Shown: one piece after another, positions 1 through 8,275 of the stretch
How the letters are laid out: every line of letters begins with the position of its first letter
Position numbering within the stretch: position 1 is the stretch's first letter
DNA from: an uncultured Clostridia bacterium
Lineage (GTDB): Bacteria; Bacillota; Clostridia; Oscillospirales; Ruminococcaceae
Direction: 5' to 3'
Assembly (NCBI GenBank): GCA_947628655.1
Contig: CANRAS010000002.1
Location: 120,384-184,383 of the forward strand
Length of the DNA stretch: 64,000 nucleotides
Program-made: the position numbers and the translations under genes
Notes under the pieces: generated by a model
The model's database searches: none
Told to the model about the DNA's origin: nothing
The model's input: the letters and a program-made list of their open reading frames with translations, nothing else

Positions 1-1
1 A

Positions 2-718
2 ATTATTGAAGAAAGCGACGTTATCCCGCAGGAGGAGCATACCGAAGTCCCCGCGCCGCGCGGAGGAAAACGCCTTTCAAACTTCATCTACCGCAACAAG
101 CCGTTTATTGTTGTGGCGTTAATTTTAATATTTGTCGCGGGTATCGGAATTTATCAATACATCACCCGTGAGCGCGTGGATTTGTATGTACTCGCGGTTG
201 CGCGGACGGAGGACTGTCAAATCGGACTGAAAGCTGACGACCTCAAAACCGCGCTCGAAAAATACTGCCCCGACTATGACGGCAACGGCGTACAGAATGT
301 CGAAGTGGACTTTGTACAGCTTGATTTTGACGACCCCGAAAACCAAATTCAAGTGACGGAGATAGAGAAGTTTCGTTCGCACCTGAAGATTTCGCGGGCA
401 CAGCTTGTCATAACGGAAAGCGAAATGCTCGATTATCTGAAAGTAAACAACTACCCCGAAAACTTCTTTGTGGAAAATCCCGCCGAAGTTTCGGAGGATT
501 TGCTTGTCGATAACGTCGGTATTCCGCTGAACCGCACCGACCTCGCGCGGAGTTCGGGCTGGCAGGACTGCCCCGACAATGTTATGCTGTTCGTCCGCGA
601 CGAGGCTTATAATGACAAGTCGAATGCGAAAGCGAACGTAGAAAGACGCGAACGGGCGGTCGAGGTGCTGAAAAATATTGTGGCGGGCAATGTCGTGAAA
701 GCGGTTTCCGACGAATAG
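2..718 (+). CDS. Membrane-anchored protein of unknown function, 3' part
   Basis: The reading frame is open from the left edge, so the N-terminus is missing. The first in-frame start-like codon (GTG at 113) lies inside the membrane segment and is unlikely to be the real start. Visible are an acidic, proline-containing cytoplasmic stretch, a basic patch (RNKP), one membrane helix at about residues 37-52 of the visible part, then roughly 185 residues that would lie outside the cell and contain few cysteines. I do not recognise the domain. It ends 'AVSDE' just before a hairpin at 721-757. Real gene almost certain, function unknown. Confidence 0.75.
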   Translation: MIEESDVIPQEEHTEVPAPRGGKRLSNFIYRNKPFIVVALILIFVAGIGIYQYITRERVDLYVLAVARTEDCQIGLKADDLKTALEKYCPDYDGNGVQNVEVDFVQLDFDDPENQIQVTEIEKFRSHLKISRAQLVITESEMLDYLKVNNYPENFFVENPAEVSEDLLVDNVGIPLNRTDLARSSGWQDCPDNVMLFVRDEAYNDKSNAKANVERRERAVEVLKNIVAGNVVKAVSDE

Positions 719-720
719 TA

Positions 721-757
721 ACAGACCCTTTCCCCGCTTACGGCGGGAAAGGGCTGT
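721..757 (+). terminator. Hairpin after the first gene, possible terminator
   Basis: Long imperfect stem formed by CCCTTTCCC and GGGAAAGGG around a GCTTACGGC centre, directly after the stop codon. There is no clear T run, so it could be a terminator or just a copy of the CCCGCC/GGCGGG palindrome family. A second palindrome (CCCGCCTATGGCGGG) follows at about 798-812. The rest of 758-950 shows nothing I can name. Confidence 0.45.
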
Positions 758-950
758 TAATCATTAGGCGGGGGAATTATCTCGTCGCCTGTCCCGCCTA
801 TGGCGGGGAGGGACTGATATATTACGGAAAGTTCAAGGGTTTAATACCTGCCGTTATTATCGGGCAATTTAGAAGTGTCAAACGGTGAATGTGCGTTTTT
901 TCCGCGCCCCGCTTTGATGTCGCACGGGATATTCTCTGATTTTTCCCGCA

Positions 951-1406
951 TTACAAAAACCTCTTTAAATCGTCGCAGAACTGCTGTTCGCGGCGCAGGA
1001 GTTTTTTCGCGCTCGCGCGGATATTCTTATCGGCAAGCCGACAGCGGTTGAGTGTGCGCTGCATATCGACTATTCCCATTGCTGTCCCCCTGAACATTAT
1101 TTCGGCAAGCCGTCCCGTATCCTTGCTTTGCGCGGTTTTCATCGCTATTCCCGTTTTTACCATTGCGCGCACATACGGCGACGCCTCGTAGGCGGGCGCG
1201 CCCATTCCCGAAAGTTCGCGGCGGGCGCGGTACGCTACAAGGCGGTAACGCTCCCCCTCGCGGGCGAGTTCCTCGTAAAACTCCTTGTTTCTGCATCGGT
1301 TCATTACGTCGCGCGTTGCTTTATGCGCCAACCGCGCGTTGCGGTAGACGCTTTCGAGTATGCGGGTGGTTTGCCTGTCGCGCAGGCTGTCTTTCAGCTT
1401 TGACAT
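951..1406 (-). CDS. Putative four-helix-bundle (ferritin-like fold) protein
   Basis: 151 residues if it starts at the ATG preceded by GAGGAATAATT. An upstream in-frame start would add 34 residues but has no ribosome site. The protein is almost wholly helical and rich in Arg, Lys and Glu, with no signal peptide. Its layout, with a middle 'MVKTGIAMKT' and a later 'AEIMFRGTAMGIVDM' and a C-terminal 'RREQQFCDDLKRFL', resembles small uncharacterised Clostridia proteins that have a ferritin-like or DUF2383-like four-helix bundle. I infer the fold from this pattern only. No metal-binding EXXH pattern is evident, so an enzymatic role is not claimed. Divergent from tag. Confidence 0.6.
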   Translation of the reverse strand: MSKLKDSLRDRQTTRILESVYRNARLAHKATRDVMNRCRNKEFYEELAREGERYRLVAYRARRELSGMGAPAYEASPYVRAMVKTGIAMKTAQSKDTGRLAEIMFRGTAMGIVDMQRTLNRCRLADKNIRASAKKLLRREQQFCDDLKRFL

Positions 1407-1543
1407 AATTATTCCTCGATTTCTTTCCGCTTTTTTCGCGGGTATTTGTATTAGTTTGGACGTTTTTCGAGGGATTATTACACGGAGCGTAAATTTTTGA
1501 AAAAGCATAAAGTCTAATCTTTTAAATGTCAGCAGGTGATAAT

Positions 1544-2107
1544 ATGGAAAAAACTCGCTGTCCTTGGTGCGGGAATGACGCGCTTTATGTCGCTTACCAC
1601 GACAAAGAATGGGGCGTTCCCGTTCACGATGACCGCAAACTCTTTGAAATGTTGATTTTAGAGGGTATGCAGGCGGGGCTTTCGTGGATAACGATACTTA
1701 AAAAGCGCGAGAGTTTCCGCACGGCGTTCGATAATTTCGACCCCGAAAAAGTCACGCGGTACGACGGCGAAAAAATCGCCGAACTGCTCGAAAATCCGAA
1801 CATAATCCGCAACCGTCTGAAAATAAACTCCGCTGTGACAAACGCCAAAGCGTTTCTCGAAATACAAACGCAGTTCGGCAGTTTTGACAAGTTTATCTGG
1901 GGTTTTGTAAACGGCAAACCCGAAATGCATTTTTACAAAACGCTCGCCGAAATTCCCGCGAAAACTCCGCTTTCCGACGAAATCAGCCGTGAACTGAAAC
2001 GGCGCGGGTTCAAGTTCGTCGGCTCGACTATCGTTTACTCGTTTATGCAGGCGGTCGGAATGGTCAACGATCACCTTGTTTCGTGCTTTCGGCATAGTTT
2101 GATATGA
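1544..2107 (+). CDS. tag: DNA-3-methyladenine glycosylase I
   Basis: Removes 3-methyladenine from alkylated DNA at the start of base excision repair, in the cytoplasm. 187 residues, the usual length of the family. The zinc ligands of the E. coli enzyme are matched: Cys6 in RCPWC, His19 in AYHDKEWG, and the late His and Cys in VNDHLVSC. The block 'QAGLSWITILKKRE' is family-typical, as is 'RGFKFVGSTIVYSFMQ'. The start is taken at 1544 because AGGTGA lies just upstream; an earlier in-frame start at 1526 would place that ribosome site inside the gene. Stands alone and ends at a terminator. Confidence 0.95.
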   Translation: MEKTRCPWCGNDALYVAYHDKEWGVPVHDDRKLFEMLILEGMQAGLSWITILKKRESFRTAFDNFDPEKVTRYDGEKIAELLENPNIIRNRLKINSAVTNAKAFLEIQTQFGSFDKFIWGFVNGKPEMHFYKTLAEIPAKTPLSDEISRELKRRGFKFVGSTIVYSFMQAVGMVNDHLVSCFRHSLI

Positions 2108-2130
2108 TGTTTCCCAATAGAAAATTGCAC

Positions 2131-2160
2131 AAAAAGCGGGCGCGATAAACCGCTTTTTTT
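2131..2160 (+). terminator. Rho-independent terminator of tag
   Basis: AAAAAGCGG pairs with CCGCTTTTT across a loop of about ten bases and ends in seven T residues. Confidence 0.8.
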
Positions 2161-2173
2161 GTTAATTTATCAC

Positions 2174-2201
2174 TTGATTTTTTTCTCAAATGGTGTATAA
2201 T
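2174..2201 (+). promoter_or_regulatory. SigA-type promoter of htpG
   Basis: TTGATT (2174-2179) and TATAAT (2196-2201) are separated by 16 bases. The CIRCE operator starts 11 bases downstream, so transcription would begin within or next to the operator. Confidence 0.8.
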
Positions 2202-2212
2202 ATAATTATAGA

Positions 2213-2239
2213 TTAGCACTCAACGTCTTAGAGTGCTAA
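2213..2239 (+). promoter_or_regulatory. CIRCE operator (HrcA site)
   Basis: TTAGCACTC, nine bases, GAGTGCTAA: a perfect match to the CIRCE consensus bound by the heat-shock repressor HrcA. In most Firmicutes CIRCE controls groESL and hrcA-dnaK; here it sits between promoter and htpG. hrcA itself is not in the window. Confidence 0.95.
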
Positions 2240-2317
2240 AAATAAAATCACGGCGCTGTCCGCACCGCGGACAATGCCGTAAACCAAAAACTTTTTAACC
2301 TCAGGGAGGGTTTAATT

Positions 2318-4219
2318 ATGAGTGAAAAGAAAGAATTTAAAGCCGAAAGCAAGCGTTTGCTGGAAATGATGATAAACTCTATCTATACGCACAAAGAGAT
2401 TTTTTTGAGAGAGCTTATCTCAAATGCGTCGGACGCTATGGACAAGCTGTACTTTAAAAGCATAAGCGACGGCAAGGAGACGGTTTCGCGCTCCGATATG
2501 CAGATTACTATTGAACTTGACAAGGGCGACCGCAGGCTTACGATTTCCGATAACGGTATCGGTATGACGAAAGAGGAACTCGAAAACAATTTAGGCACTA
2601 TCGCGCAGAGCGGTTCTTTCGCGTTCAAGACGGAGAACGAGAAAACAGAGGACGTCGATATAATCGGGCAGTTCGGCGTTGGATTTTACAGCGCGTTTAT
2701 GGTCGCGAAGAAAGTCACCGTTATTTCCAAAGCATACGGCAATGACGAGGCGTATATGTGGACAAGCGAGGGCGCGGAGGGCTACACTATAGCGCCCGCC
2801 GAAAAGGACAGCCACGGCACGACTATTACGCTTGAAATAAAAGACAATTCCGATGAAGAAAATTATGACGAGTATCTCACTCCGTACAAGATAAAGGCGC
2901 TTGTCAAGAAGTATTCGGACTACATCAGATACCCTATAAAAATGGACGTTGAGCACGAAAAACTCAAAGAGGGTACGGGCGTTGACGGCAAAGAACCCGA
3001 ATATGACAAGGAAATTGTCACCGAAACGCTGAACTCGCAAATTCCGATTTGGAAGAAAGCGAAGAACGAACTGACGGACGAGGACTACAATCAGTTCTAC
3101 AAAGATAAATTCCACGAATACAGTGACCCGCTGCTCCACATTCACTCGAAAACAGAGGGTACGGCAACTTATTCGGCGTTGCTCTATATTCCCGAAAGAG
3201 CGCCTTATGACTATTATTCAAAAAACTTTGAAAAAGGCTTGCAGCTCTATTCAAGCGGTGTTATGATAATGGAGAAATGCGCCGACCTGCTGCCTGATTA
3301 TTTCAGCTTTGTCAAGGGTCTTGTGGACAGCGAGGATTTGTCGCTGAACATTTCCCGCGAAATGCTCCAGCACGACAGACAGCTTAAAATAATCGCGAAA
3401 GCGATTGAAAAATCCATTAAAAACGAACTGAAGAAACTCCAGAAGAACGACAGGGAAAAGTACGAGAAGTTTTTCGACGCGTTCGGCACGCAGATAAAAT
3501 ACGGCATTTACGAAAGCTACGGCGCGAACAAGGACGAACTCCAAGACCTGTTGATTTTCAAGACTTCAAACGGCGTTTCTTCGACGCTTGAAGAATACGT
3601 TTCGCGCATGAAAGAGGAGCAGAAGTATATCTACTTCGCGAGCGGTTCTTCCGTTTCGCGTATCGAGAGCCTCCCGCAGACCGAACTTGTCCGCGACAAG
3701 GGTTTTGAGATACTTTATCTTACCGACCACGTTGACGAATTTTGTCTGCAAATGATGCACGATTATGACGGCAAGGAATACAAGTCCGTATCCGCTGACG
3801 ATTTGGGACTTGAAACGGAGGAAGAAAAACAGGAACTCAAAAAAGAGGAGGAGGACAACAAACCGCTGTTCGATTTCTTAACGGAAAAGCTGAACGGCAA
3901 GGTAAAGGCGGTAAAACTCTCCCAGCGCCTGAAAAAGCATCCCGTGTGCATAACAAGCGAGGGTATGCTGTCCGTTGAAATGGAGAAAGTCCTGTCGGCA
4001 ATGCCCGATTCCCAAGGTGCGAAAGCGGAAAAGGTTCTTGAAATTAACCCAAACCACGCGATTTTTGAAAAGCTGAAATCCCTCTACGCGACCGACAAAG
4101 ACAAAACCGCCGAATACGCCGATTTACTGTATTCGCAGGCGCTGCTTATCGAGGGAATACCGATAGAGAACCCCGTGGATTTTGCCAATAAGATGTGCGA
4201 GATTATGGCAGAAAATTAA
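2318..4219 (+). CDS. htpG: Molecular chaperone HtpG (Hsp90 family)
   Basis: ATP-dependent cytoplasmic chaperone that works as a homodimer. 633 residues, the expected length. The N-terminal GHKL ATPase shows Glu32 and Asn36 in [10 protein letters not shown], then ISDNGIGMT, then [11 protein letters not shown]. The middle domain has the [10 protein letters not shown] block with the catalytic-loop arginine, and the C-terminal dimerisation domain is complete. Start chosen at the ATG after GGGAGGG. Alone in its transcript, with promoter and CIRCE upstream, which points to HrcA-controlled heat induction. Confidence 0.97.
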   Translation: MSEKKEFKAESKRLLEMMINSIYTHKEIFLRELISNASDAMDKLYFKSISDGKETVSRSDMQITIELDKGDRRLTISDNGIGMTKEELENNLGTIAQSGSFAFKTENEKTEDVDIIGQFGVGFYSAFMVAKKVTVISKAYGNDEAYMWTSEGAEGYTIAPAEKDSHGTTITLEIKDNSDEENYDEYLTPYKIKALVKKYSDYIRYPIKMDVEHEKLKEGTGVDGKEPEYDKEIVTETLNSQIPIWKKAKNELTDEDYNQFYKDKFHEYSDPLLHIHSKTEGTATYSALLYIPERAPYDYYSKNFEKGLQLYSSGVMIMEKCADLLPDYFSFVKGLVDSEDLSLNISREMLQHDRQLKIIAKAIEKSIKNELKKLQKNDREKYEKFFDAFGTQIKYGIYESYGANKDELQDLLIFKTSNGVSSTLEEYVSRMKEEQKYIYFASGSSVSRIESLPQTELVRDKGFEILYLTDHVDEFCLQMMHDYDGKEYKSVSADDLGLETEEEKQELKKEEEDNKPLFDFLTEKLNGKVKAVKLSQRLKKHPVCITSEGMLSVEMEKVLSAMPDSQGAKAEKVLEINPNHAIFEKLKSLYATDKDKTAEYADLLYSQALLIEGIPIENPVDFANKMCEIMAEN

Positions 4220-4440
4220 AAACGCAACATAAATTTAACAGCATTTCTCCGCCGTAGGATATAAAAGCAACATCAAAGCTGTTTCCCCCGCCCACGGCGG
4301 GGAAATGCTGTTATACAAATCAGCGGGCGCATTTATGTATCAAGCCAACACCCAACCCGCCCCGCCGTAGGATATAAAAGCAACATCAAAGCCGTTTCCC
4401 CCGCCTACGGCGGGGGAAACGGCTTATAAAAACCAAACAA
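4220..4440. repeat. Tandem pair of palindrome-bearing repeats
   Basis: Two copies of one unit, at about 4248-4313 and 4361-4414. Each has CCGCCGTAGGATATAAAAG, then CAACATCAAAGC, then a CCCCGCCNACGGCGGGG palindrome. The sequence between them is unrelated. No gene is seen here. Confidence 0.8.
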
Positions 4441-4471
4441 AGCAAAGCCCCGCCGTTGGCGGGGCTTTGCT
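4441..4471. terminator. Perfect 14-bp hairpin between htpG and the DUF362 gene
   Basis: AGCAAAGCCCCGCC, loop GTT, GGCGGGGCTTTGCT. Symmetrical, lying between two convergent genes, so it could end transcripts from both sides. It is also a member of the CCCCGCCG-GGCGGGG palindrome family. There is no long T run. Confidence 0.6.
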
Positions 4472-4499
4472 ATTTAGAGCGTCAACGCTGTAAATAGCA

Positions 4500-4561
4500 G
4501 GTCTTACCTCTTACATCTTATATCTTACTTCTTACAGCTTACTTCTAACCTCTACCCGCTT
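4500..4561. repeat. Heptad array CTTACNT next to the DUF362 stop
   Basis: Seven-base units run in phase: CTTACCT, CTTACAT, CTTATAT, CTTACTT, CTTACAG, CTTACTT, CTAACCT. The stop codon (TAA) of the minus-strand DUF362 gene lies at the end of the array. Same array type as at many other gene ends in this window. Confidence 0.8.
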
Positions 4562-5426
4562 AAAACTCAATCAGTTCATACTCTCTCAGCCCATAGCCCA
4601 ATTCCGCCGCCGCCTCTATCGTGTGAACGCCGTTTCTGCTTTCTATGCGCTCCAATAAATGCGCTTGTCCGGGGTCGTCTTTGGCGGCGTAAACTAAGTC
4701 AAGGCACGCTTGATCAATCGCTACGGGGTCGAGCGACGCGAGTATCCCGATGTCTTTCATACACGGGTCTTCCGCAACCGCGCAGCAGTCACAGTCTACC
4801 GACATATTTTTCATAACGTTGATATACGCGATGTTCCCCTTGAAAAACTCGACTACCGACATTGCCGCGTCCGCCATACTTTCCAAGAACTTGTCGTGGT
4901 CGGCAGTCCAGATTTCTTCCGCTTTTCCCGCGCCGTGAATATACGCCTTGCCGTAGGACGAGGCAACGCCTATGGAAAGCTGTTTCAGCGCGCCGCCGTA
5001 TCCTCCCATAGGGTGTCCCTTGAAGTGCGACAGCACGAGCATAGAATTATAATTTACGAGATTTTTCCCGACAAAATTTTTCTTGATAACTTTGCCGTTC
5101 GGAATTGCAAGCTCCAAATCGGGGCTTTCCGCGTCCAGCAAATCGAAGTCGAAATAATCGTTCCAGCCGTGAACCTTGATTGTTTTCAAATGCTTTTCCG
5201 TGGTGTTTCGCTCGCCGTCGTATGCCGTGTTGCACTCAACGACCGTGCCGCCGACTTGCTTTACAATATCAGCCCAAAAATCGGGACGGAGAAAATTCTG
5301 ATTTCCGATTTCTCCCGAATGGACTTTAACAGCGACCTTTCCCGAAAGCTCCTTGCCCAAAGCCTTGTACAGTTCCGTTACCTTTTGCGGAGTTATCTCG
5401 CGTGAAAAATAAACTTTGGATTTCAT
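4560..5426 (-). CDS. DUF362 domain-containing protein
   Basis: 288 residues, no signal peptide or membrane segment. The family trait blocks are present: 'KVAVKVHSGEIGNQNFLRP' near the start, 'LVLSHFKGHPMGGYGGALK' in the middle and 'ASLDPVAIDQACLDLVY' near the end. DUF362 proteins are often found with ferredoxin domains, but here there is no 4Fe-4S CxxCxxCxxxC set; only a cluster DCDCC and a later DPC. The reaction is unknown. Start set by GGAGCAG before the ATG. Monocistronic, with its own promoter. Confidence 0.85.
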   Translation of the reverse strand: MKSKVYFSREITPQKVTELYKALGKELSGKVAVKVHSGEIGNQNFLRPDFWADIVKQVGGTVVECNTAYDGERNTTEKHLKTIKVHGWNDYFDFDLLDAESPDLELAIPNGKVIKKNFVGKNLVNYNSMLVLSHFKGHPMGGYGGALKQLSIGVASSYGKAYIHGAGKAEEIWTADHDKFLESMADAAMSVVEFFKGNIAYINVMKNMSVDCDCCAVAEDPCMKDIGILASLDPVAIDQACLDLVYAAKDDPGQAHLLERIESRNGVHTIEAAAELGYGLREYELIEF

Positions 5427-5507
5427 AATCTGCTCCTTTCCGTTTACAGACCGAAAAAATCAAGAGGAGGAACAGCACGGTGCTTTTCCTTTCCTCCGAC
5501 TTATTAT

Positions 5508-5536
5508 ATTATACCACATCGGCTTTAAAATGTCAA
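5508..5536 (-). promoter_or_regulatory. Promoter of the DUF362 gene
   Basis: On the minus strand TTGACA (5536-5531), 17 bases, TATAAT (5513-5508). The untranslated leader of about 75 bases holds a GC-rich palindrome around 5473-5490 (AGGAAAAGCACCGTGCTGTTCCT centre). Confidence 0.85.
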
Positions 5537-5559
5537 TATATTGAAACGGCAGAAAAAGC

Positions 5560-6010
5560 GGGGCAATTCCCGACGCTCAAAATGACACAAGTATTCTCCC
5601 GTTCACGGCGGGGAGAACGTAAAAACGACATCAAAGCCATTCTCCCGCCGAACGGCGGGAAATGTCGTAAAAAGCACATCACCCTCGTCCAACACAGAAC
5701 AGCATTTTACCGCCTATTCAGCGCGATAACCTTTAAACCCAATCGGCTAAAAAATGTACATATATCGCAAAATCAGAAAAAGCGGAGCAATTCCCAAACG
5801 CGCCAAACACCGCAATCATTCTCCCCGTCGTTTGGTAGGAAGAACGCAAAAAAGAACATCGCCCCGCCGAACGGCGAGGATAACAAAAAACATCGCCCCC
5901 GCCGAACGGTGGGAATAATAACACAAATTTTCTCCCCGCCCACGGCGTGGAGAACGTAAAAAAAGCACATCACCCCCGCCCAACACAGAACAGCATTTCC
6001 GCACGCCCGG
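5560..6010. repeat. Array of irregular CCCGCCG palindromes
   Basis: At least five palindromes of the type TTCTCCCCGCC-N-GGCGGGGAGAA, around 5593-5611, 5640-5664, 5820-5855, 5860-5920 and 5928-5955. They are separated by repeated spacer phrases such as 'AAAGCACATCACCC' plus 'CCAACACAGAACAGCATTT', which occur twice (near 5680 and 5970). A 159-codon open frame crosses the array but is repeat-derived and I do not call it. Confidence 0.8.
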
Positions 6011-6053
6011 CGCTGTAAATTTCAAAAACAGCAAAGGGAATTATTCCCCGCGC

Positions 6054-6082
6054 TTGCAAAAATATATTTCTTATGTTATAAT
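6054..6082 (+). promoter_or_regulatory. Promoter of the first HAD phosphatase gene
   Basis: TTGCAA (6054-6059), 17 bases, TATAAT (6077-6082), about 40 bases upstream of the ATG. Confidence 0.8.
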
Positions 6083-6125
6083 AGTAGTTGGAGCATTAAC
6101 AGGCAAGTATCAAACAGGTGATTTT

Positions 6126-6665
6126 ATGAAGAAGTTTTACATATTCGATTTGGACGGAACGCTGTGCGACAGTATGCGGATTTGGCGTATGGAAACGGAA
6201 AACTGCGACTTTTTTGACCGCGAACAGACCGCCATAGCTTACGACCGTATGCGAAAGCACTACGAGCGCGACATCGAACTGAAAAGCGGAGTGGTCGAGT
6301 ATCTCAAAAAAGCGCGGGCGGCGGGCGTGAAGATGTGCATAGCAAGCGCTACAAGACGAGATGTTTCCGAACCGCTTTTGCAAAAAACGGGACTGCTTGA
6401 TTTTATGGAGTTCTATGTGGACTGCTTTGAGGTCGGGCGTTTTAAGGAACACCCCGCGGTTTATATTGAGGCGGCGCGGCGTATGGGCGCGTGTATCGAG
6501 GACTGCGCGGTTTTCGAGGACGCGGAGTACTGCGCCAAAACCGCGCGCCGAGCGGGGTTTTACACGGTCGGAGTGCGCGACGAAGTAGCCGACGAGGAGG
6601 GCAACACCCGCGCCTGCTGTGACTTCTTTATCGAAGATTGGAATACTGCGGAACTGATTGAATAG
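6126..6665 (+). CDS. HAD-superfamily phosphatase
   Basis: 179 residues, cytoplasmic. Motif I is FDLDGTLCD with nucleophile Asp8 and acid/base Asp10; motif II is CIASATRRD; the Lys of motif III lies in GRFKEHP; motif IV is AVFEDAEYC. The small helical cap places it among beta-phosphoglucomutase/phosphatase-like HADs that act on small phosphorylated metabolites. The substrate cannot be told from sequence. Start taken at 6126 with AGGTGA upstream; an earlier in-frame start at 6054 overlaps the promoter and is rejected. Single gene. Confidence 0.85.
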   Translation: MKKFYIFDLDGTLCDSMRIWRMETENCDFFDREQTAIAYDRMRKHYERDIELKSGVVEYLKKARAAGVKMCIASATRRDVSEPLLQKTGLLDFMEFYVDCFEVGRFKEHPAVYIEAARRMGACIEDCAVFEDAEYCAKTARRAGFYTVGVRDEVADEEGNTRACCDFFIEDWNTAELIE

Positions 6666-6708
6666 TCCCCGAAAGCGCATTGTGCGCTGTCGGGGACTTG
6701 AATTTTAT

Positions 6709-6900
6709 TCATCTGCGATGAGTAACAACTGAAAATACGGTTGTTACCGCAGTTATTGCAACTCCGCCGACAGTTGACCCTATTTTTATAATTTTTGAAA
6801 AGCGTTCGCCTTTGCAATTCTTGCACAATTTGCTTTTGTTATCGCTCATCAGTTCACAGTTGCATTTTTTACAACGCCTAATTATAGGTTCATTCTTCAT
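6709..6900 (-). CDS. Small zinc-ribbon membrane protein
   Basis: 63 residues from the ATG at 6900, which follows GGAGATGACAATA. The N-terminal half has a four-cysteine ribbon, CKKCNC then CKNCKG. The C-terminal half has one hydrophobic helix 'IGSTVGGVAITAVTTVFSVV' ending in THRR. It overlaps the end of the upstream gene by 11 bases (ATGAAGAATGA), so translation is probably coupled. The pair would put a zinc ribbon on the membrane. No family recognised. Base composition is more AT-rich than in the surrounding genes. Confidence 0.65.
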   Translation of the reverse strand: MKNEPIIRRCKKCNCELMSDNKSKLCKNCKGERFSKIIKIGSTVGGVAITAVTTVFSVVTHRR

Positions 6901-7993
6901 TATTGTCATCTCCTTTCTCTTCATTAGTTGTTAAGAAATTATATAATTGAGTTTCAATTTGCGATGACGGGTCAAAAGATGTTATCTTTTGCGAGATTTC
7001 GCTGAATTTGTTTACCACATCATCTTTTTTAACCGCGACACATTCATTTAATTGTAACAGCGTGTCGCGCTCGTCAAGTTTACAATCAAGAATAAAGTCC
7101 TTGAACTCATCTAAGCACACCTTGCACGGCTCGTATTCGCCCAAAGCCGCATATGCATAACATTCTGTCTGAACAGAATTTGTTATTGCAATAAGCGATT
7201 GCAATGCGTCGCTTGCTTTAGCAGCGGAATCGCTTTTCTTTAATTGTTTGTAATGGTCTTTGACATATTGCATATTTTGAGAAAAATTCCGCATTAGTAA
7301 TCTTTTTGCATCGGTAGCGGAACTAATAACGTCAAGCATTGCTTTTTCTCTCAATTTTGAATCTTGAATTTTCAATGCTTGTTTAAGTTTGTCCTGTGCG
7401 CTTTCGGCGCTTGCTAGTCTGTCGTTTTGTAATTCTATGTGGATTTCGCGTATAGATTCGCCTATATATTTTATTTCATCCAAAATAGTTGTCAAATTTG
7501 CGGTAATGTAAAGATTGTTTAATGCATTGTTTAAATTCGGCATTAGCGTCATTTCTTTCAACCGAACTTGTTTAACTATATTCTTAGCGTCTCTGATAGT
7601 CGGGAGTATCTCACCGTTTTTATCTATTGTAAATCTATATACTCCCTTGTCAATCAGCTTTTTAATATATTTGTCCATATCAGCAACCATAATATGTTCC
7701 TTTTTAGCCATGGACAAAATGACATCGGCAATGGCAGGGAGTTTGGTTTGTATATTTTTCCATTTTCCCAAAACATTAAAAAAGTTCTTGTTATCCTCAT
7801 AAGAGATAACGTTCAAACTGCCCCCTTCAACTTCCCAACCTTCTATGTCATATTCAAAAGCAGGACACGCCTCAAATGTGTCCTGCTGACTTATCGGCAG
7901 GTTGAAATTTTCGCTTTGAAAGCCACAGTGCGGGCATTGAGTGGCTCTGTCGGATATTTTCGCGCCACATTCAGGGCATAATATCAAACTCAT
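6890..7993 (-). CDS. Zinc-ribbon, coiled-coil-rich protein of unknown function
   Basis: 367 residues. N-terminal double-CxxC ribbon CPECGAKISDRATQCPHCG at residues 6-24, then a short variable linker, a small domain (about 50-140) and a long helical region (150-330) with many Lys, Asp and Glu. No membrane segment and no catalytic motif I can name. Codons are AT-rich (many AAA, AAT, TTT), unlike the GC-rich neighbours, which suggests transfer. First gene of a two-gene operon with the small ribbon protein; own promoter. Function unknown; a stress or defence role would be a guess. Confidence 0.8.
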   Translation of the reverse strand: MSLILCPECGAKISDRATQCPHCGFQSENFNLPISQQDTFEACPAFEYDIEGWEVEGGSLNVISYEDNKNFFNVLGKWKNIQTKLPAIADVILSMAKKEHIMVADMDKYIKKLIDKGVYRFTIDKNGEILPTIRDAKNIVKQVRLKEMTLMPNLNNALNNLYITANLTTILDEIKYIGESIREIHIELQNDRLASAESAQDKLKQALKIQDSKLREKAMLDVISSATDAKRLLMRNFSQNMQYVKDHYKQLKKSDSAAKASDALQSLIAITNSVQTECYAYAALGEYEPCKVCLDEFKDFILDCKLDERDTLLQLNECVAVKKDDVVNKFSEISQKITSFDPSSQIETQLYNFLTTNEEKGDDNNEE

Positions 7994-8055
7994 GTGTCTC
8001 GCTCCCTCCTATTTTCAGCAACTTGACTGATAAATCCAATTTACCGACCAACTAC

Positions 8056-8084
8056 ATTATACCACATTCCCCCGCAATTGTCAA
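8056..8084 (-). promoter_or_regulatory. Promoter of the zinc-ribbon operon
   Basis: Minus strand TTGACA (8084-8079), 17 bases, TATAAT (8061-8056). Confidence 0.85.
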
Positions 8085-8094
8085 CCTCTAAACC

Positions 8095-8192
8095 AACCGG
8101 CAGGCAAATCCTGCCGGTTGAGGGAAATCCGCACAGCGGACTGCCCGCCCTCTTATATCTTACATCTTACATCTTACATCTTACTTCTAACA
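8095..8192. repeat. Palindrome plus heptad array
   Basis: AACCGGCAGG-CAAAT-CCTGCCGGTT (8095-8119) is a perfect 10-bp stem. After a second small palindrome around TCCGCACAGCGGA come in-phase heptads CTTATAT, CTTACAT (three times), CTTACTT and CTAACAG. It separates two divergent promoters. Confidence 0.75.
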
Positions 8193-8207
8193 GCCCTAAA
8201 ATCGCGG

Positions 8208-8236
8208 TTGACAATCGGTCAAAATTATGTTATAAT
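8208..8236 (+). promoter_or_regulatory. Promoter of the hybrid histidine kinase gene
   Basis: TTGACA (8208-8213), 17 bases, TATAAT (8231-8236): near-consensus SigA promoter 40 bases before the ATG. Confidence 0.85.
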
Positions 8237-8275
8237 AAACATACCACAAAAAAAATCTAATCGCGGAGGGCAAGT

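Noticed and set aside
5480..5959. 159-codon open frame on the plus strand
   Set aside because: It runs across an array of palindromes, has no ribosome site, and its composition follows the repeats.
8150..8192. CRISPR array
   Set aside because: The heptad units are directly adjacent with no unique spacers and no cas genes in the window.
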